Of a DNA stretch of 64,000 nucleotides, positions 1 through 12,100 are shown in pieces (position 1 is the stretch's first letter; every line of letters begins with the position of its first letter). The stretch is from Brachycybe producta. Taxonomy: Eukaryota > Arthropoda > Diplopoda > Playtdesmida > Andrognathidae. A program made the position numbers and the translations under genes. The stretch covers positions 717,330-781,329 of the forward strand of contig JAUPFP010000064.1 in assembly GCA_036925085.1 (NCBI GenBank), read 5' to 3'. Below the pieces are notes generated by a model, which searched no databases, was not told the DNA's origin, and worked only from the letters and a program-made list of their open reading frames with translations.

Positions 1-29
1 ATACTGGGGTACAGATTTACAATAACGTG

Positions 30-118
30 GCTCCGCCCTTTTTATGACGACTGGCAACTTCTAATTGGTTGGTTATTTAGTCTGACGTCACATGCTTCGC
101 CCTTTTCAACGTCAAACC
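30..118. mobile_element. Fragment of a foldback MITE
   Basis: The segment GTGGCTCCGCCCTTTTTATG onward, through TGACGTCACATGC, matches the left arm and centre of the complete inverted-repeat MITE at 25079-25267. The right arm is missing. The same fragment is at 26075-26163 and 51307-51395. Confidence 0.7.
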
Positions 119-309
119 ACCCAACAAACCTGGACATGCAATTAAGGATGTAGATTTTTAAACGCAGCCTATTGGCTATAGCTACAACTTCACAATTGCT
201 CAACGTATAATAGTACATCTGTTTTTGTCGATTATAAGCTATTGTAAAGTCTGTTGTGTTTCAATTGCACATGCAAGAAAGTTCTTTTTAGTAGTTGTGT
301 TGCTAATGG

Positions 310-463
310 CTACCCACACAGCACAATGATATCCAAAGGATGTATTCAACATCCAGGCAATACATCCTGAGGATATCCATAAATATCCTTTCTACATTTA
401 GTGCATGTCCCCTGGATGTCCCACTTGAGGAAGTATGTACGACATCCAAGATGGATCTTCATT
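310..463. mobile_element. Left end of a TIR element with GGATRTCC motifs, truncated
   Basis: The left 150 bp of the element seen in full at 26355-27651: terminal CTACCCACACAGCACA followed by many GGATATCC/GGATGTCC-type octamers. The match to unit 2 ends at CTTCATTG, where the minisatellite begins, so unit 1 lacks the rest of the element. Confidence 0.7.
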
Positions 464-1749
464 GAGAGTCTGTCCTGGGAAATAAGTAGATCCACCTATT
501 TATAAGAGAAGTCTGTCCTGGGAAATAAGTAGATCTACCTATTTATAAGAGAAATCTGTCCTGGGAAATAAGTAGATCCACCTATTTATAAGAGAAGCCT
601 GTCCTGGGAAATAAGTAGATGTACCTATTTATAAGAGAAATCTGTCCTGGGAAATAAGTAGATCCACCTATTTATAAGAGAAATCTGTCCTGGGAAATAA
701 GTAGATCTACCTATTTATAAGAGAAATCTGTCCTGGGAAATAAGCAGATCTACCTATTTATAAGAGAAGTCTGTCCTGGGAAATAAGTAGATCTACCTAT
801 TTATAAGAGAAATCTGTCCTGGGAAATAAGTAGATCTATCTAATTATAAGAGAAATCTGTCCTGGGAAATAAGTAGATCCACCTATTTATAAGAGAAATC
901 TGTCCTGGGAAATAAGTAGATCCACCTATTTATAAGAGAAGTCTGTCCTGGGAAATAAGTAGATGTACCTATTTATAAGAGAAATCTGTCCTGGGAAATA
1001 AGTAGATCCACCTATTTATAAGAGAAATCTGTCCTGGGAAATAAGTAGATCCACCTATTTATAAGAGAAGTCTGTCCTGGGAAATAAGTAGATCCACCTA
1101 TTTATAAGAGAAGTCTGTCCTGGGAAATAAGTAGATCCACCTATTTATAAGAGAAGTCTGTCCTGGGAAATAAGTAGATCTACCTATTTATAAGAGAAAT
1201 CTGTCCTGGGAAATAAGTAGATACACCTATTTATAAAAGAAGTCTGTCCTGAGAAATAAGTAGATGTACCTATTTATAAGAGAAATCTGTCCTGGGAAAT
1301 AAGTAGATCCACCTATTTATAAGAGAAATCTGTCCTGGGAAATAAGTAGATCCACCTATTTATAAGAGAAGTCTGTCCTGGGAAATAAGTAGATGTACCT
1401 ATTTAATAAGTAGATCCACCTATTTATAAGAGAAATCTGTCCTGGGAAATAAGTAGGTCCACCTATTTATAAGAGAAATCTGTCCTGGGAAATAAATAGA
1501 TCCACCTATTTATAAGAGAAATCTGTCCTGGGAAATAAGTAGATCCACCTATTTATAAGAGAAGTCTGTCCTGGGAAATAAGTAGATCTCCCCATTTATA
1601 AGAGAAATCTATCCTGGGAAATAAGTAGATCCACCTATTTATAAGAGAAATCTGTCCTGGGAAATAAGTAGATCTACCTATTTATAAGAAAAATCTGTCC
1701 TGGGAAATAAGAAGATCTACCTATTTATAAGAGAAATCTGTCCTGGGAA
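464..1749. repeat. 43-bp minisatellite, about 30 copies, unit 1 only
   Basis: The unit runs GTCTGTCCTGGGAAATAAG, then TAGATCCACCTATTTATAAG, then AGAA; 1286 bp divided by 43 gives about 30 copies. Variation is concentrated at the centre (TCCA, TCTA, TGTA), and one copy near 1400 is truncated. Each unit contains an imperfect palindrome (AAATAAGTAGAT against ACCTATTTAT). There are no unique spacers. The array takes the place of roughly 1305 bp present in units 2 and 3 (26514-27818). Confidence 0.95.
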
Positions 1750-1947
1750 GAAACTTTTGAGTCTTGATAAGACGTATTTTTTGGCGAAAATATTTTTTTT
1801 GGGCATTAAAGTTTTTTGCTCTCTTTGCCAAACACCTAGCTACACAGTCTTTATCCAGACCGAAATGCTAGTGTGAATCCAACTTTTTATTGAAAATGCA
1901 TTTTTTCGGTTTCCTTACTAACTAAATAATCTAAAATTATTACTTAT

Positions 1948-2590
1948 TGTGACACCCTGTAGAAACAGAAGGTGAAACACTCAAGCCAAAATTCAGTCTT
2001 GACAGTATGGCACCCCTTGGTGCACAGATGTTCGGACTTGGGTGGCCCGAATTCCAGAGAATTCGTGGAACCAAGTCCGACCGTGAGAAAATTGGGAATA
2101 AGTCCCGAAAATATTTCTTCTTATGATTTAGTATCCCCGGCCCAGGGCAATGATTGGCCCAGTTGGTCAATCATTAAGCCCTGAGGTGACAGTTGCCCCT
2201 CCCAGGAGACCGGACCAGTGAGCCTGAGACTTGAGTGTGAGGGCAGTCAGTCTTGAGATTTCAAAGAGTAAACTAGGACAGTCAGAAGAGATAATTCAAA
2301 CTAGTAAGTTGGAACTACTCAGAGTTCTAAAGAATTAAGTCTGACTTAGAGAAAAACAGTAATGTAAAGAGTGTTATCAAGAATGTAATAGAGAGCTAGT
2401 AAAGAGACATTTTATAATACATAAACCTGTGTAAGTGTTGTGTATTTGAACTATATTGGGTTTCTGTACTCCTAAAATAGAGGAGTATCCAGCAGAAGGC
2501 ACTCAGACACAGCCTGAGTCCCTCTGCCTGGAGCCTCCAGCAATCCAATGAAAAGGACTAGAGTTACTTTGGCATCGTCACGCCCTATAT
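1948..2590 (+). mobile_element. Solo LTR-like element, TGTGACACCCTGTA family
   Basis: Begins TGTGACACCCTGTA and ends near GGCATCGTCACGCCCTATAT; the sister copy at 18903-19491 shares both ends and ends GCCCTGTAACA. TG...CA ends, a length of about 0.6 kb and no coding capacity fit a solo LTR. I could not find a clean target duplication, and the right end is approximate. The sister region in the older duplicate lacks this insertion at the same spot (attacttat continues uninterrupted). Confidence 0.65.
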
Positions 2591-2629
2591 CTTAAAGATC
2601 CCTAATTAAAACAACATTCTATAGAAAAA

Positions 2630-2825
2630 CGCGACCCCCTATAGACTTAATGCTACTGCTTATCAGGACGATATCTTTGTATTAAGGGGTGGGACTAGGA
2701 GGAAAAAGGGCCCAAGCCCTGTGGTATGACCCAGACAGGATATTGGCATCATCAGCTGTAGAGAACTGGGTCAACCCTCTGTAGGACAGTAAAGAGGGGT
2801 GACAATTAAAGTTCTATGCCATCTC
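2630..2825 (-). repeat. Dispersed repeat, inverted copy of 22095-22275
   Basis: The reverse complement aligns clearly with 22095-22275, sharing for example the blocks CCACCCCTTAATACAA, CTGATAAGCAGTA, GCCAATATCCTG and the reverse complement of GAGAACTGGGTCAACCCTC. No ORF of note. Probably a piece of a retrotransposon LTR or UTR in two orientations. Confidence 0.6.
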
Positions 2826-4149
2826 TAGAAAAAACAAACGAGCCAGGATTGCTCCCGGACTTATCGTTTCAATATTAGCATACTTTATTACTTTAGGAAG
2901 TTTTCTGCTCAATGTAGTCATTTTCATAATTAGCCTTCGTTACTTGCTCGCCTATGAAACAGATATGCGAGCCCCCTTTGCCATTTCACATCATTGTGTA
3001 CGTGGCAGAAGTTTTGAAAAGAAATTTAGGACAAAAGTATGACAAAAAGGGGTGATAACAAAACAATGAAAAAACCCTTTTATTTAAAATGTTGAAAACA
3101 TTAATTTGTTATTACCACTTTTGGATCTGACAAAATAACACAATCCTAAATTTCTCATTAATTCTTCTGACGTCACAAGCTTTCTATAAGGTTATACATA
3201 ATTTGTATGAAAAGTACTTGCACCTGGTGAACCTAACGGCTTACACTTGCTTCACTATAAATATATAGAAACAAAGTGATTTGAACCACCTACACAAGTT
3301 TCATGAGTTCTATAAAAGCAGAAGTATCATATAGCTCTTTTTTTAAACTAACACGTTATCAGCCAAACTTACTCTTTTTGAAACTGATTGAAATGATGAC
3401 GTATAATTTTCACTATTTTTCTCGTTATTTTTTCTTATTTTTGAAGTTATTGGTTTTTTTCTTATGTTTCTTATCTGTTTCCATGACGTCAATGGTAAGA
3501 GAATTAATTAACTCTTATTAATTATACATTATTAGGCAACCAGCAGTATGATTTCTTGACAATAAATATGATTTATGATTTAATGATACTAATAATAATA
3601 ATATGACGTGATAATAAATCTTAACATTAATTTTCTTTACAAAACAAGTCTTAAAAGAATTTTAAAAAAGCAATTTTAAAAATCGTAATAAAATTCAAAT
3701 TTTATAATTTTTATTCAAATTACGATTTTTTTTTAAACAAAATAAAATATTTTTTTTTAGGAAATACAAAATTAATCTTAACATACAATAATGAAAATAC
3801 GCTTTTTGAACCCTTGCAGCAAGCATAAGGCCGCTGTCACACGAGAATATGTGTATGCAGGGGGGGGGGGGGTGCAGATAAGCAAAATGAGCCGTGATTG
3901 GTTGAAGATGGATGATGTCACTCAGGGGTCTAGCTGCTTGGGCACAGCCTCCTATTATAGGAGGCTATGACTTGGGAGTTGAAATGAAAACATTGTTTTT
4001 TTACTTAATTTAGCTTGTTTTTTGTGTGGTTGGTGATTTCAAATAAAGTGGAGTTCTATTTGATTGGAAATATTTTTGTTTTAAAAGGCTACACCGCAAA
4101 ATTACTTCGAAAAATCTCCACAAAGAACACTAGCATCGTTTTTCTATTG
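2826..4149. other. No gene; AT-rich, partly an old duplicate of 19740-20400
   Basis: From the block AAGTTTTCTGCTCAATGTAG near 2897 to the TTATTAGGCAACCA block near 3530 it is a diverged copy of 19750-20390. From 3560 to 3780 it is low-complexity A/T. A run of twelve or so G sits at 3860. A 72-codon ORF at 3303-3521 has low-complexity F/L composition and no counterpart in the diverged duplicate. Confidence 0.6.
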
Positions 4150-4730
4150 AACCCATAGAAATACACAATCGTGGCAATACTTTATTTTTCATATTAATTT
4201 TAAAGGTAATTTTAAAAGTTATGGTTCAAAGTGCAATATATACCTTAAATATATGCTGATCAAGTGATATAATGACAAACAATTGGAAAGTGCGGTTTTA
4301 TTTTTAAAAACTATTTTAAAATCGCGAATTTCTAACTCTTATGTTAAACTCCATTGAGTACGCCCAAATAAGAAAAACATACATTAAAATGCTCGTATAA
4401 ATACGTAAAAATAATTTGAAACAACCAGAAAAAAATTCATCGCATATGTGAATGTGCTGAGTTCACTGTGGTTTACTTGTGGTTTTTAAAATTATTTTAC
4501 GAGCATTTTCATGGATTTTTTTTCTTGCGGGCGCATACTCAATGGAGTTTAACATAAGTTAGTAATTCACGATTTTGAAATACTTTTTAAAAATAGAAAA
4601 ACAATTACCAATTTTTTATCATTCTACCACTAGATCAGCATATAATTAAGGTGCAAATTGCACATTTAACCATCAAAATTGACAACTTTAAATATGAAAA
4701 ATTAAACATATTGCTGCAAGTGTATTTTAA
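4150..4730. mobile_element. Foldback element, arms about 250 bp
   Basis: The left arm (about 4150-4420) is the diverged reverse complement of the right arm (about 4480-4730). The best block is TTATGTTAAACTCCATTGAG on the left against CTCAATGGAGTTTAACATAA on the right. Copies: 30220-30800 and 55453-56033. The Polinton insertion point (GGACCTT) lies about 80 bp to its right. Confidence 0.75.
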
Positions 4731-5468
4731 AAATTAATCAGGTATCCCTATGGAACTTAACGTAAAGTACGTACAACATACGATTTTAAACGTTATTAAA
4801 AATAGGAAGGACCTTTTCAAAATTTATAGAAAGTATCAGCATGAAACCAATACGTTAATGCACGTGCTAATTTTTTTGTCATTGCTTTAAATAATTTTTA
4901 CATTGAAACATTTGCGGGACGGCTTTTTGTTCCTATGGAATTTAACATGGATTTAAAAATAATGTACGATTTTAAACATTTAAAGCTAGAAGGACCTTTT
5001 CAAAATTTATATGAATAGACCACTTAATAAACAATACCTTCTATTGCATTTTGTGCTTTAATGTATTTTCATTGAAAGAATGTGAGACTACTTTGTGTAT
5101 ATTCAGTAACACCATAATAGTATAGTAACACTCATATGTCTCATTGGCGTCTGCACAAAACAACAAAATGTAGGTGTATCTAGACTCCTACATAGCTTTT
5201 TATTTTTTTTTAACAAGTTAAAGATGAATTTAAATGAAACCTACAATATTAATTTTAATTGGATATATTTTGAAATTTTATCTGTTAATTATTGTGGGCA
5301 ATCTCATTCATTACGATACATACACGCACCTCAACACAAGCATCACTTAGACCCCTCTATGACGTTGTGCGCAAAACAATGCGCGAAACCCCCCCCCCCC
5401 CCCCCCAGAAAATGGCGTCTATCCGCGCTGCCTTATAATTCTAAGTACCTTGACGTGTATGATAGATA
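4731..5468. other. No gene; short direct repeats
   Basis: Two diverged direct repeats (about 4745-4830 and 4930-5010) share ACGATTTTAAAC and GGACCTTTTCAAAATTTAT. GACCTT at 4810-4815 is the empty counterpart of the Polinton target. A C-run of about 16 lies at 5390-5406. No convincing exon. Confidence 0.6.
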
Positions 5469-5913
5469 TGTGACACCCTGTATTCCACCTTCCTTTTAGA
5501 ATGGTAGCCTTGGGGTCTCCGTATTCCTCGTATCCCGTTTCCGCCTCTTCTCTTGATTGAGAAGACCTCAAAGTCCAAATCAGGTCAGTGAATGGATACA
5601 AGGTGCGACATATGGTCTCTTGGGCGTGAGTACACCGCGCATTTGTATACAGGCCCAATTTATAAAGGCCCTTGTCTCCTCCAGCTCGTGGTCCATTCTC
5701 TGATAAACGAAACAAAATAATTCACGTCAATGGTTCGGTAGCTAAGCATTATAGTAAGCAACGCCATGTCTTTTGAAGTATTCTCTGTATTACTAATAGT
5801 TGGGTGCATTAAATAAGTAAATCGTTAACCTGTATTCGCCTCGCCTGTTATTATTTTTTTTCCTCTACAGCTGCAAATATAAGAATTCCTCGAGAACGGT
5901 TCCCGGCACGACA
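5469..5913 (+). mobile_element. Solo LTR (family 2), 445 bp
   Basis: Begins TGTGACACCCTGTATT and ends CCCGGCACGACA, so it has TG...CA ends. It contains a TATA-like TTTATAAAGGCCC in the middle and ATTAAATAAG further on. The diverged relative at 14436-14893 shares order and ends, which fixes both boundaries. No target duplication is recognisable. Copy in unit 2: 31539-31983. Confidence 0.8.
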
Positions 5914-6155
5914 TGCTTTCAAAGCCTAAGGCGGTTTCCTCCCTAAACCAATAGAGTCTATGCCTGAGTCCCGTAACAGGGGCTCTATACACTGTTACAG
6001 ATACTGAATTTACATGTACCCAAATAGAAACGTTCGTATACGGCGATACTCGTGGGATACAGTATCACAATACTGATTTTAATGTATCCTGTGAATCTTG
6101 GGCGCCGCCTAGCTGCGAGTTTTTGTAAAGCTCAACTGACAAACCGACACCCACA

Positions 6156-7076
6156 CGGGGGCGTAGCTAGGGAACCGCAAGACCCGCAACTGCTGGGGGC
6201 GCAATAGGTTTGGGGGCGCAAAAAACGAAATGAAAGTCGATGTATTTTCAAAAATAATTGAATAAATTAAACAAGTGATTCCGAATCACTCGCTTAATTT
6301 ATTCAGTTATTTTCGAAAATAAATGGAATCGAACTGTTGGCTGGAATCGATACATTCCCAGAGAAGACTGGAATGCAGGGATTTCTTCAATTCTAGTGTG
6401 CACTGCACGCTTCAACAGTGACGCCATTCAGAATGGACTTAGTTGAAGTGTAAATATATGGTTCCTGAAAAATTTAAATTCTCAAATTCATTGAAATTTG
6501 CATTCTTTGAATTTATGGGTTTTTGTGGTCCTCCGAAGTCTGTTGGGCCCTCCTGACTTCATTTCAGTGCTTTTCAGGGCATCTAGAAGACTTTCATTTT
6601 TTGCCATTTTTTGAAAATTTTCCAAGAAAGAATTATTGGTGTGCACTGCATGCTTCAAAAGTTACGCCGTTCAGAGTGAACTTAGTTGAAATGTAACTAT
6701 GGTTCCTCAAAAATTTAAATTGTAAAATTCATTGCAAGTGAACCAGGCAGAAAAATAGTAGGAACAGTCGGAAGGTTTGTTTTAGTAAAATGAAGTTGTT
6801 GCAGGGGGTTTGGGAGGCACAGACCCCGACTTTTTTTTAAGAATTATTAAATCAAATTAGTCCATTGTTTTGACTGTTCCCTAATTTGTTCAATGGGAGG
6901 AACGGTCGGAAAATTGGACAAATTTGATTTAATAATTCTTAAAAAAAAGTCGGGGTCTGCGCCCCTAGACTCCTTGGGGAGGTAAAGGCAGCGCAAAGTT
7001 TTAAGCGGCCCGGGGGAGGGTGCAAGATTTTACGCGGCGGGGGGGGGAGGCGCAACCAAGCCTATCTACGCCACTG
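6156..7076. mobile_element. hAT-like non-autonomous element, 8-bp TSD
   Basis: Left end CGGGGGCGTAGCTAGGG; right end GCCTATCTACGCCACTG (reverse complement CAGTGGCGTAGATAGG). It is flanked by a perfect 8-bp duplication, CACCCACA (6148-6155 and 7077-7084), typical of hAT. Inside is a hairpin: GACCCCGACTTTTTTTTAAG near 6825 is inverted near 6940. A second internal palindrome lies around 6252-6320. There is no transposase. Unit 2 copy: 32226-33146. Confidence 0.85.
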
Positions 7077-7084
7077 CACCCACA

Positions 7085-8131
7085 CGTAGATACTGTATCA
7101 CATGAGTATCTTCTATTTTTATTCCCAGATACGTGTATCGCTTACACGTAACCTCGTGTGAAAGCGGCCTAACTAATTAATGGGAAGGGTGTTCGGCTTA
7201 CTGAAATGTTCTTATTTAACAAGATAGAACAGAAACGATGAGTCAAAACTCAGCTTAAGTATAAACAAGTGACAATTGGGAAAGACACAGTTTCTATGCA
7301 GGTGCCAACTTTCCGAGAATGAGTTGGACAGAGAATCTGTATATGTACTGTATATGAGCATACATGTATGTTTCACAATCGTTTTATTTTTTGAAACTAA
7401 TATTTTAAACTAAACTCTCAATTTTACATACAACCATAACAATCGTGTTCAAATTATTAGAAGTTCGGACTATACCATGTGTTCGGATTCAGTGAGCAGG
7501 GCCGGATCAGCCTACATGGGGGCCCTGGGCTAATATATATTAGGGGGCCCCTTCCATAAATGACGTAAACCCTAATCTTATTGCGTAAAAACATGCATTC
7601 CGGAGTACGAGTAGCGAAGAAACATTATGCCATCATTGACCACTGGTAATTTAGTTAAAGTGTCCTGAGCACTGAATAAATATGTTCTATGTTCAGTTAT
7701 TTTTAGGCCTACATCATTAGGAGTTAGATAACTCTGGCGATAATGTGCTTATCTTTTGATCATTTGCAAAAAAAATTGTCGATTGACAGTAATTAGTCGT
7801 TAAAAAATATTCACCACGATTTTGTGGCCCCCTCAAAATTCGGGGGCTCTGGGCTGCAGCCCTTGCGTGTTTTGGTGCCTGAACTATGAATAGTGGTGAT
7901 AGGTTATTTGAAGGCCAGTTTCTCCTGTTTGACAAGATATGCAAATTTTCTGTTTTTTATTTTTTACTGTTTCCTTCTCCCTTCCTGAAAGAAAAAGCAG
8001 TCAATGCTCCACTGTGTGCGATTTTAATGCAACTTTGAAGTCATAGCTCGAGACTCGAGTTCTTTACTAAAGTCGATTCTTTCAGCATGTTTGTATCTTA
8101 AGATCGGCAATCTACTCATCTAATGGGGATG
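7085..8131. other. No gene; fragments of TIR elements
   Basis: CAGGGCCGGATCAGCCTACA near 7498 and the G/C-rich block at 7822-7870 look like ends of another degraded DNA transposon. No long ORF has features of a gene. Confidence 0.5.
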
Positions 8132-8754
8132 CAGGGGCGTAGCTAGGGACCTGCAAGACCCGCAACTGCGGGGGAGGGGGCGCAGGAGGTTTGGGGGCGA
8201 AAAAAACGAAATGAACGTCGATGTATTTAAAAAAAAATAATTGAATAAATCGACTTCCATTTAATATTTGCTTTTAAAAACTACATAGTTGCACACATCG
8301 CCATCTAATGACACCTTAAGCAATTATTGTGCATATTTTTTGCGGGTGCTATTTTGATGAACGGTCGGAACAACGGTATATACAGTCAGGGAAATATTAG
8401 TAACAGTCGGAAGGTTAGGTTTAGTAAAGTGAACCTTGTCGCGGGGGGGGGGGGGGGGGGAGAGCGCAGACCCCGCTTTTTATTGTTCGACTGTCAATGG
8501 GAAGAATGGTTGGAATAATAGACACATTTGATTTAATAACTCTTAAAAAAATGAGGGGGCTGGGCCCCCAGACCCCCTGCGACAAGGTTCATTTTACTAA
8601 ACCTAACCTTCCGACTGTTCCGCCGTTCATCAAAATAGCACCGCCCCCTCTCAGTATGAGGGCTAAGTGGAGGGGGAGGTAAAAAGAGCGCAAAGTTTTA
8701 AGCGGCCCAGGGGGGGGGGGGTGGGGGCGCAACCAAGTCATAGCTAAGCCAATG
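8132..8754. mobile_element. hAT-like element with nested hairpin, near-perfect TSD
   Basis: Left end CAGGGGCGTAGCTAGGGACC; right end AGCTAAGCCAATG (reverse complement CATTGGCTTAGCT), the same family as 6156-7076. Flanks TGGGGATG (8124-8131) and TGGGTATG (8755-8762) match at 7 of 8 positions. A second inverted-repeat element sits inside (about 8345-8642; GCTATTTTGATGAACGG against CCGTTCATCAAAATAGC). Unit 2 copy: 34202-34818, with a shorter G-run. Confidence 0.8.
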
Positions 8755-9144
8755 TGGGTATGACAATGGGATGTGTAAAAAATCTGTATGATTTGATTAG
8801 GGCCTATTGATTACCTTTATTAATCGCATGACGTAAATACAGTGAAGGTCTTTTTTATTCTATTCAGTTTTGACATGTACTTACTATACGTGACATTTTG
8901 ACTTATGGTGCATTTGAGAATGTGTAGTGGGTGTGTAGCACTTACAGAATACGAATGTCGCATTAACCATGAAGTTAAAAAAACTCTCCTTCTTGGAAAT
9001 CATTTTCTTTGTTTTTACCCAGCTTACTACAATAACTTTATTCAGTTGTTTTCAAACACTTTCGGGAAAAATTTCTTTGATGCACCCATTTTATTCTGGG
9101 TTTATAATAATTAAGTTGTTCAACTAACCTATTATTTTACACAG

Positions 9145-12100
9145 AATGAAACCTCATTGATGATTCCGGGTCATTTTTTCGAGGGAGATTCTTTTGTTTC
9201 TGGCCACAATTTAACCGATGGTAAAATTAAAATATGCAGATATGTTATTATTAAAATTAATATTTGATATTAAAAAAATTATGTATAATTTTTTTTTTAA
9301 AGTATAGTGTTTAAATGAACAATATCAGTAAAGCTGTTATTTCTGATTTTCATGATTGTAGTTTATGCATATGCTCAAGAACGCAGTCCTAAATATCAAC
9401 GTCCGGAACATCTACCTCCTGGATGGTCAACTGGCGAGGACGGAAAGCTAATTTCCCCAAATGGTGAAGTAGATATGTATGAATCGCCAGAAGGACTACC
9501 TCCTGGATGGTCAACTGACGAGAACGGAATGCTAATTTCCCCACAATCTGGACATGCACCGCCACCTGGCCCACCTCCTGGCCAAGGGTACTACCAAGGT
9601 GCGATACCTAATTACAAAAATATAAACAAAGGCTTCATTTATAAACGATTTGTTAAAAATGGCTTCATATGCATCCATACCAGGCTAATAACATGACATA
9701 GACGAGGACCTTCCCAGAGGCTAGGTTATTTGAAGCTGGTTTTTTTTTATCAACCATGAAAATTTATAAACCAATAACTTCTTGCGATATGGCGACGTCT
9801 ATAGAGTGAGCGGAATTACCCGGGTGTATTAGAGTCTTTATAAAACCTTATCGTTTTCAAAATTTAATGAAGTTAAGATACACGACCAATGATAGACGTA
9901 GGTAGCTAGATAGGAAAACTAACTTTTTGCAGGGCTGGATTAAGCCAAGAAGGACATCTAGGCTTTTTTGCGCATGCCCCTCCCTTTTCAAGACTTTAGC
10001 ACGACCTCCGGGCTTCTAGCCTTCAGCCTACTTTGCCTAATGAATAATCCGGCCTGCGGCTTTGCCTGTATAAGAGCATCATTAGGATGATTAGGGTCTT
10101 ACCCAGAAAGGACAAAGAATTATGCAATTTGCTTACTTTTCCAAGTATGTGAGAGTGGAGAACACTTGTAGCTGGTTTGAAGGGGGCTTTAGAAACTATG
10201 GAAACATATAATCTTGTATCAGCAGGTTAACCACCTTTTGATGTCATGACACGTGCTGTATTTCAGCAGGGGATTGTACAATTCGTTTTTTTCTTCCAAG
10301 AACATGTATTTTTGGTTCTAACCCCTAAGGCTCATGAACTATGCAACAATAATTATTGATTCCCTAAGCTCGATTGTCAATGTAACCATGGGGTTAACTA
10401 AGTTTTGGGGTCCACTTAGTCTTTGAGTCCACTGAGTCCATGGAATCTACTGAACCCAAAGGTCCACTTAACTCCATGGTTTACGTAGCACAAAAGTCTA
10501 GTAAATCCCAGGATCCACAAAGCTCCAGGGAGTCCACTTAACCTTAAGGTACACGAAGCCACTGAGTCCAATAAATCTAAAACCCAAATTAGCCTAGTGG
10601 TCCCCTAAGCCTCTGGGTTTACTTACAGTAGCACCATGGTCCACTAAATCCTGGATTGAGGGGTTGAAATTTTGTCTGGCAACATTCTACATTATTATCT
10701 GTATTTTGTAACATGACTGGCCCCCGACCAGCCGGTTGTGCTCGGACACACCCCGGTTGCTCCACACTCTCCGAGCTTGTACTTTGTGACCTGTCGGGTG
10801 ATCCAGGTTTGCTCATAGACCAGGATGTTCAGCCTCTTGCTGCACCTCTGGTTCTTGGCATTGAAACTGAACTATCTGGCATGTCGATTTTTTGGGGTTC
10901 TGTGTGTACGGTTCTTCCTAGTTCCCACGTTTTAAAGGGACAATGATGACTACACCTCCCAGAGGTGTTTGCGAAGAAAAGACTCTTTCTCTAGCGATTA
11001 ATTTGATTTATTTTTAAAAGCGAATGCAGCGATACATTAATGCGATATAAAAATACATACAGTAAACTCTCGACTTGCCAAAGACTACTGATTAGAATAT
11101 TCTCACTCTCAACCGCAACCTTCTGCCTACTGCCCTCTCCAGGGTACCTCGCGTGCCTGTTTTGTTACTTTGGCTCCTGGGAGGGGCCACTGGTGACCAG
11201 GGGTCGCCCACAGGTCAAACTGACCAATGGCGATCTCTGGTCCACAAATATTCCCTTATTTGGAACCTATTTCCCAGAATTATTCAAATGATTTTGGAGA
11301 AATCGTTTTGATTAATTTGATGTCTTCATCCTGAGGAAAAGCAATTTCCTCCATGTAATTGTTTACATGTGTCGCAGGCGGCAAACCCTTTTCTCTTTTG
11401 CGACACCTGTTTTAGGGCCAATCTGGGCACCAGGGGGGCCAGGCTCAAGGAGGTGCGGTAAGTGATACCTCTCACACATGGATACGCCCGCGGCGGCCCG
11501 ACACATGTGCGGGGGGGGGTGTCACAGTATGTTGCGGTGATGTTATCATGTTACAGAAAAATACCAAAGTATGTACAAAGTCTTGAAGTGTTTGCAGTTT
11601 CTCACGTAAAATAAGACCATTCCATGAGCAAAAATGTTTAAATACCAGTACCACGGGTTATATGTTTGTCACCCCGGAAGCACATTTCCCAGGCTGTAAC
11701 ATCTCATTCGCGACCTTTATTCGCGTTTACCCATTTGTTCTTTATGGTAATCACTTCATTTACACATACCTTTACAGTCACTCATTCTATTACACAAATC
11801 ACTAGCACTTAGAAACATCACTTTTACACAATCACATGTGAAGAGTCTGGAGCACAAAATTCTCCAACCACTTCATAATTCACTCAAACCAAATCTGAGG
11901 GTTACAGGCTAGAAAGTCAATTATCCTCAGATGTGTCCAAAAAAATCTGGTTAAAGGTTAAAGACTTTTATTTTTAAAACACCACAACAATTGAAGAAAT
12001 GTCCCAAAGAGGACAAGATCATTTCAAGAACAGTCTCTTCAATTGTTCTGATGTTCCTGTCCACTGACCTTTCCAGTTTAAAAGGTTTAAGACGGACATT

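Noticed and set aside
464..1749. Possible CRISPR-like array
   Set aside because: Repeats are contiguous with no unique spacers, and the context is animal DNA; it is a minisatellite.
9400..9580. WW domain call for the LPPGW repeats
   Set aside because: Only the LPPGW start is present; the second Trp and the aromatic core of a WW domain are missing.
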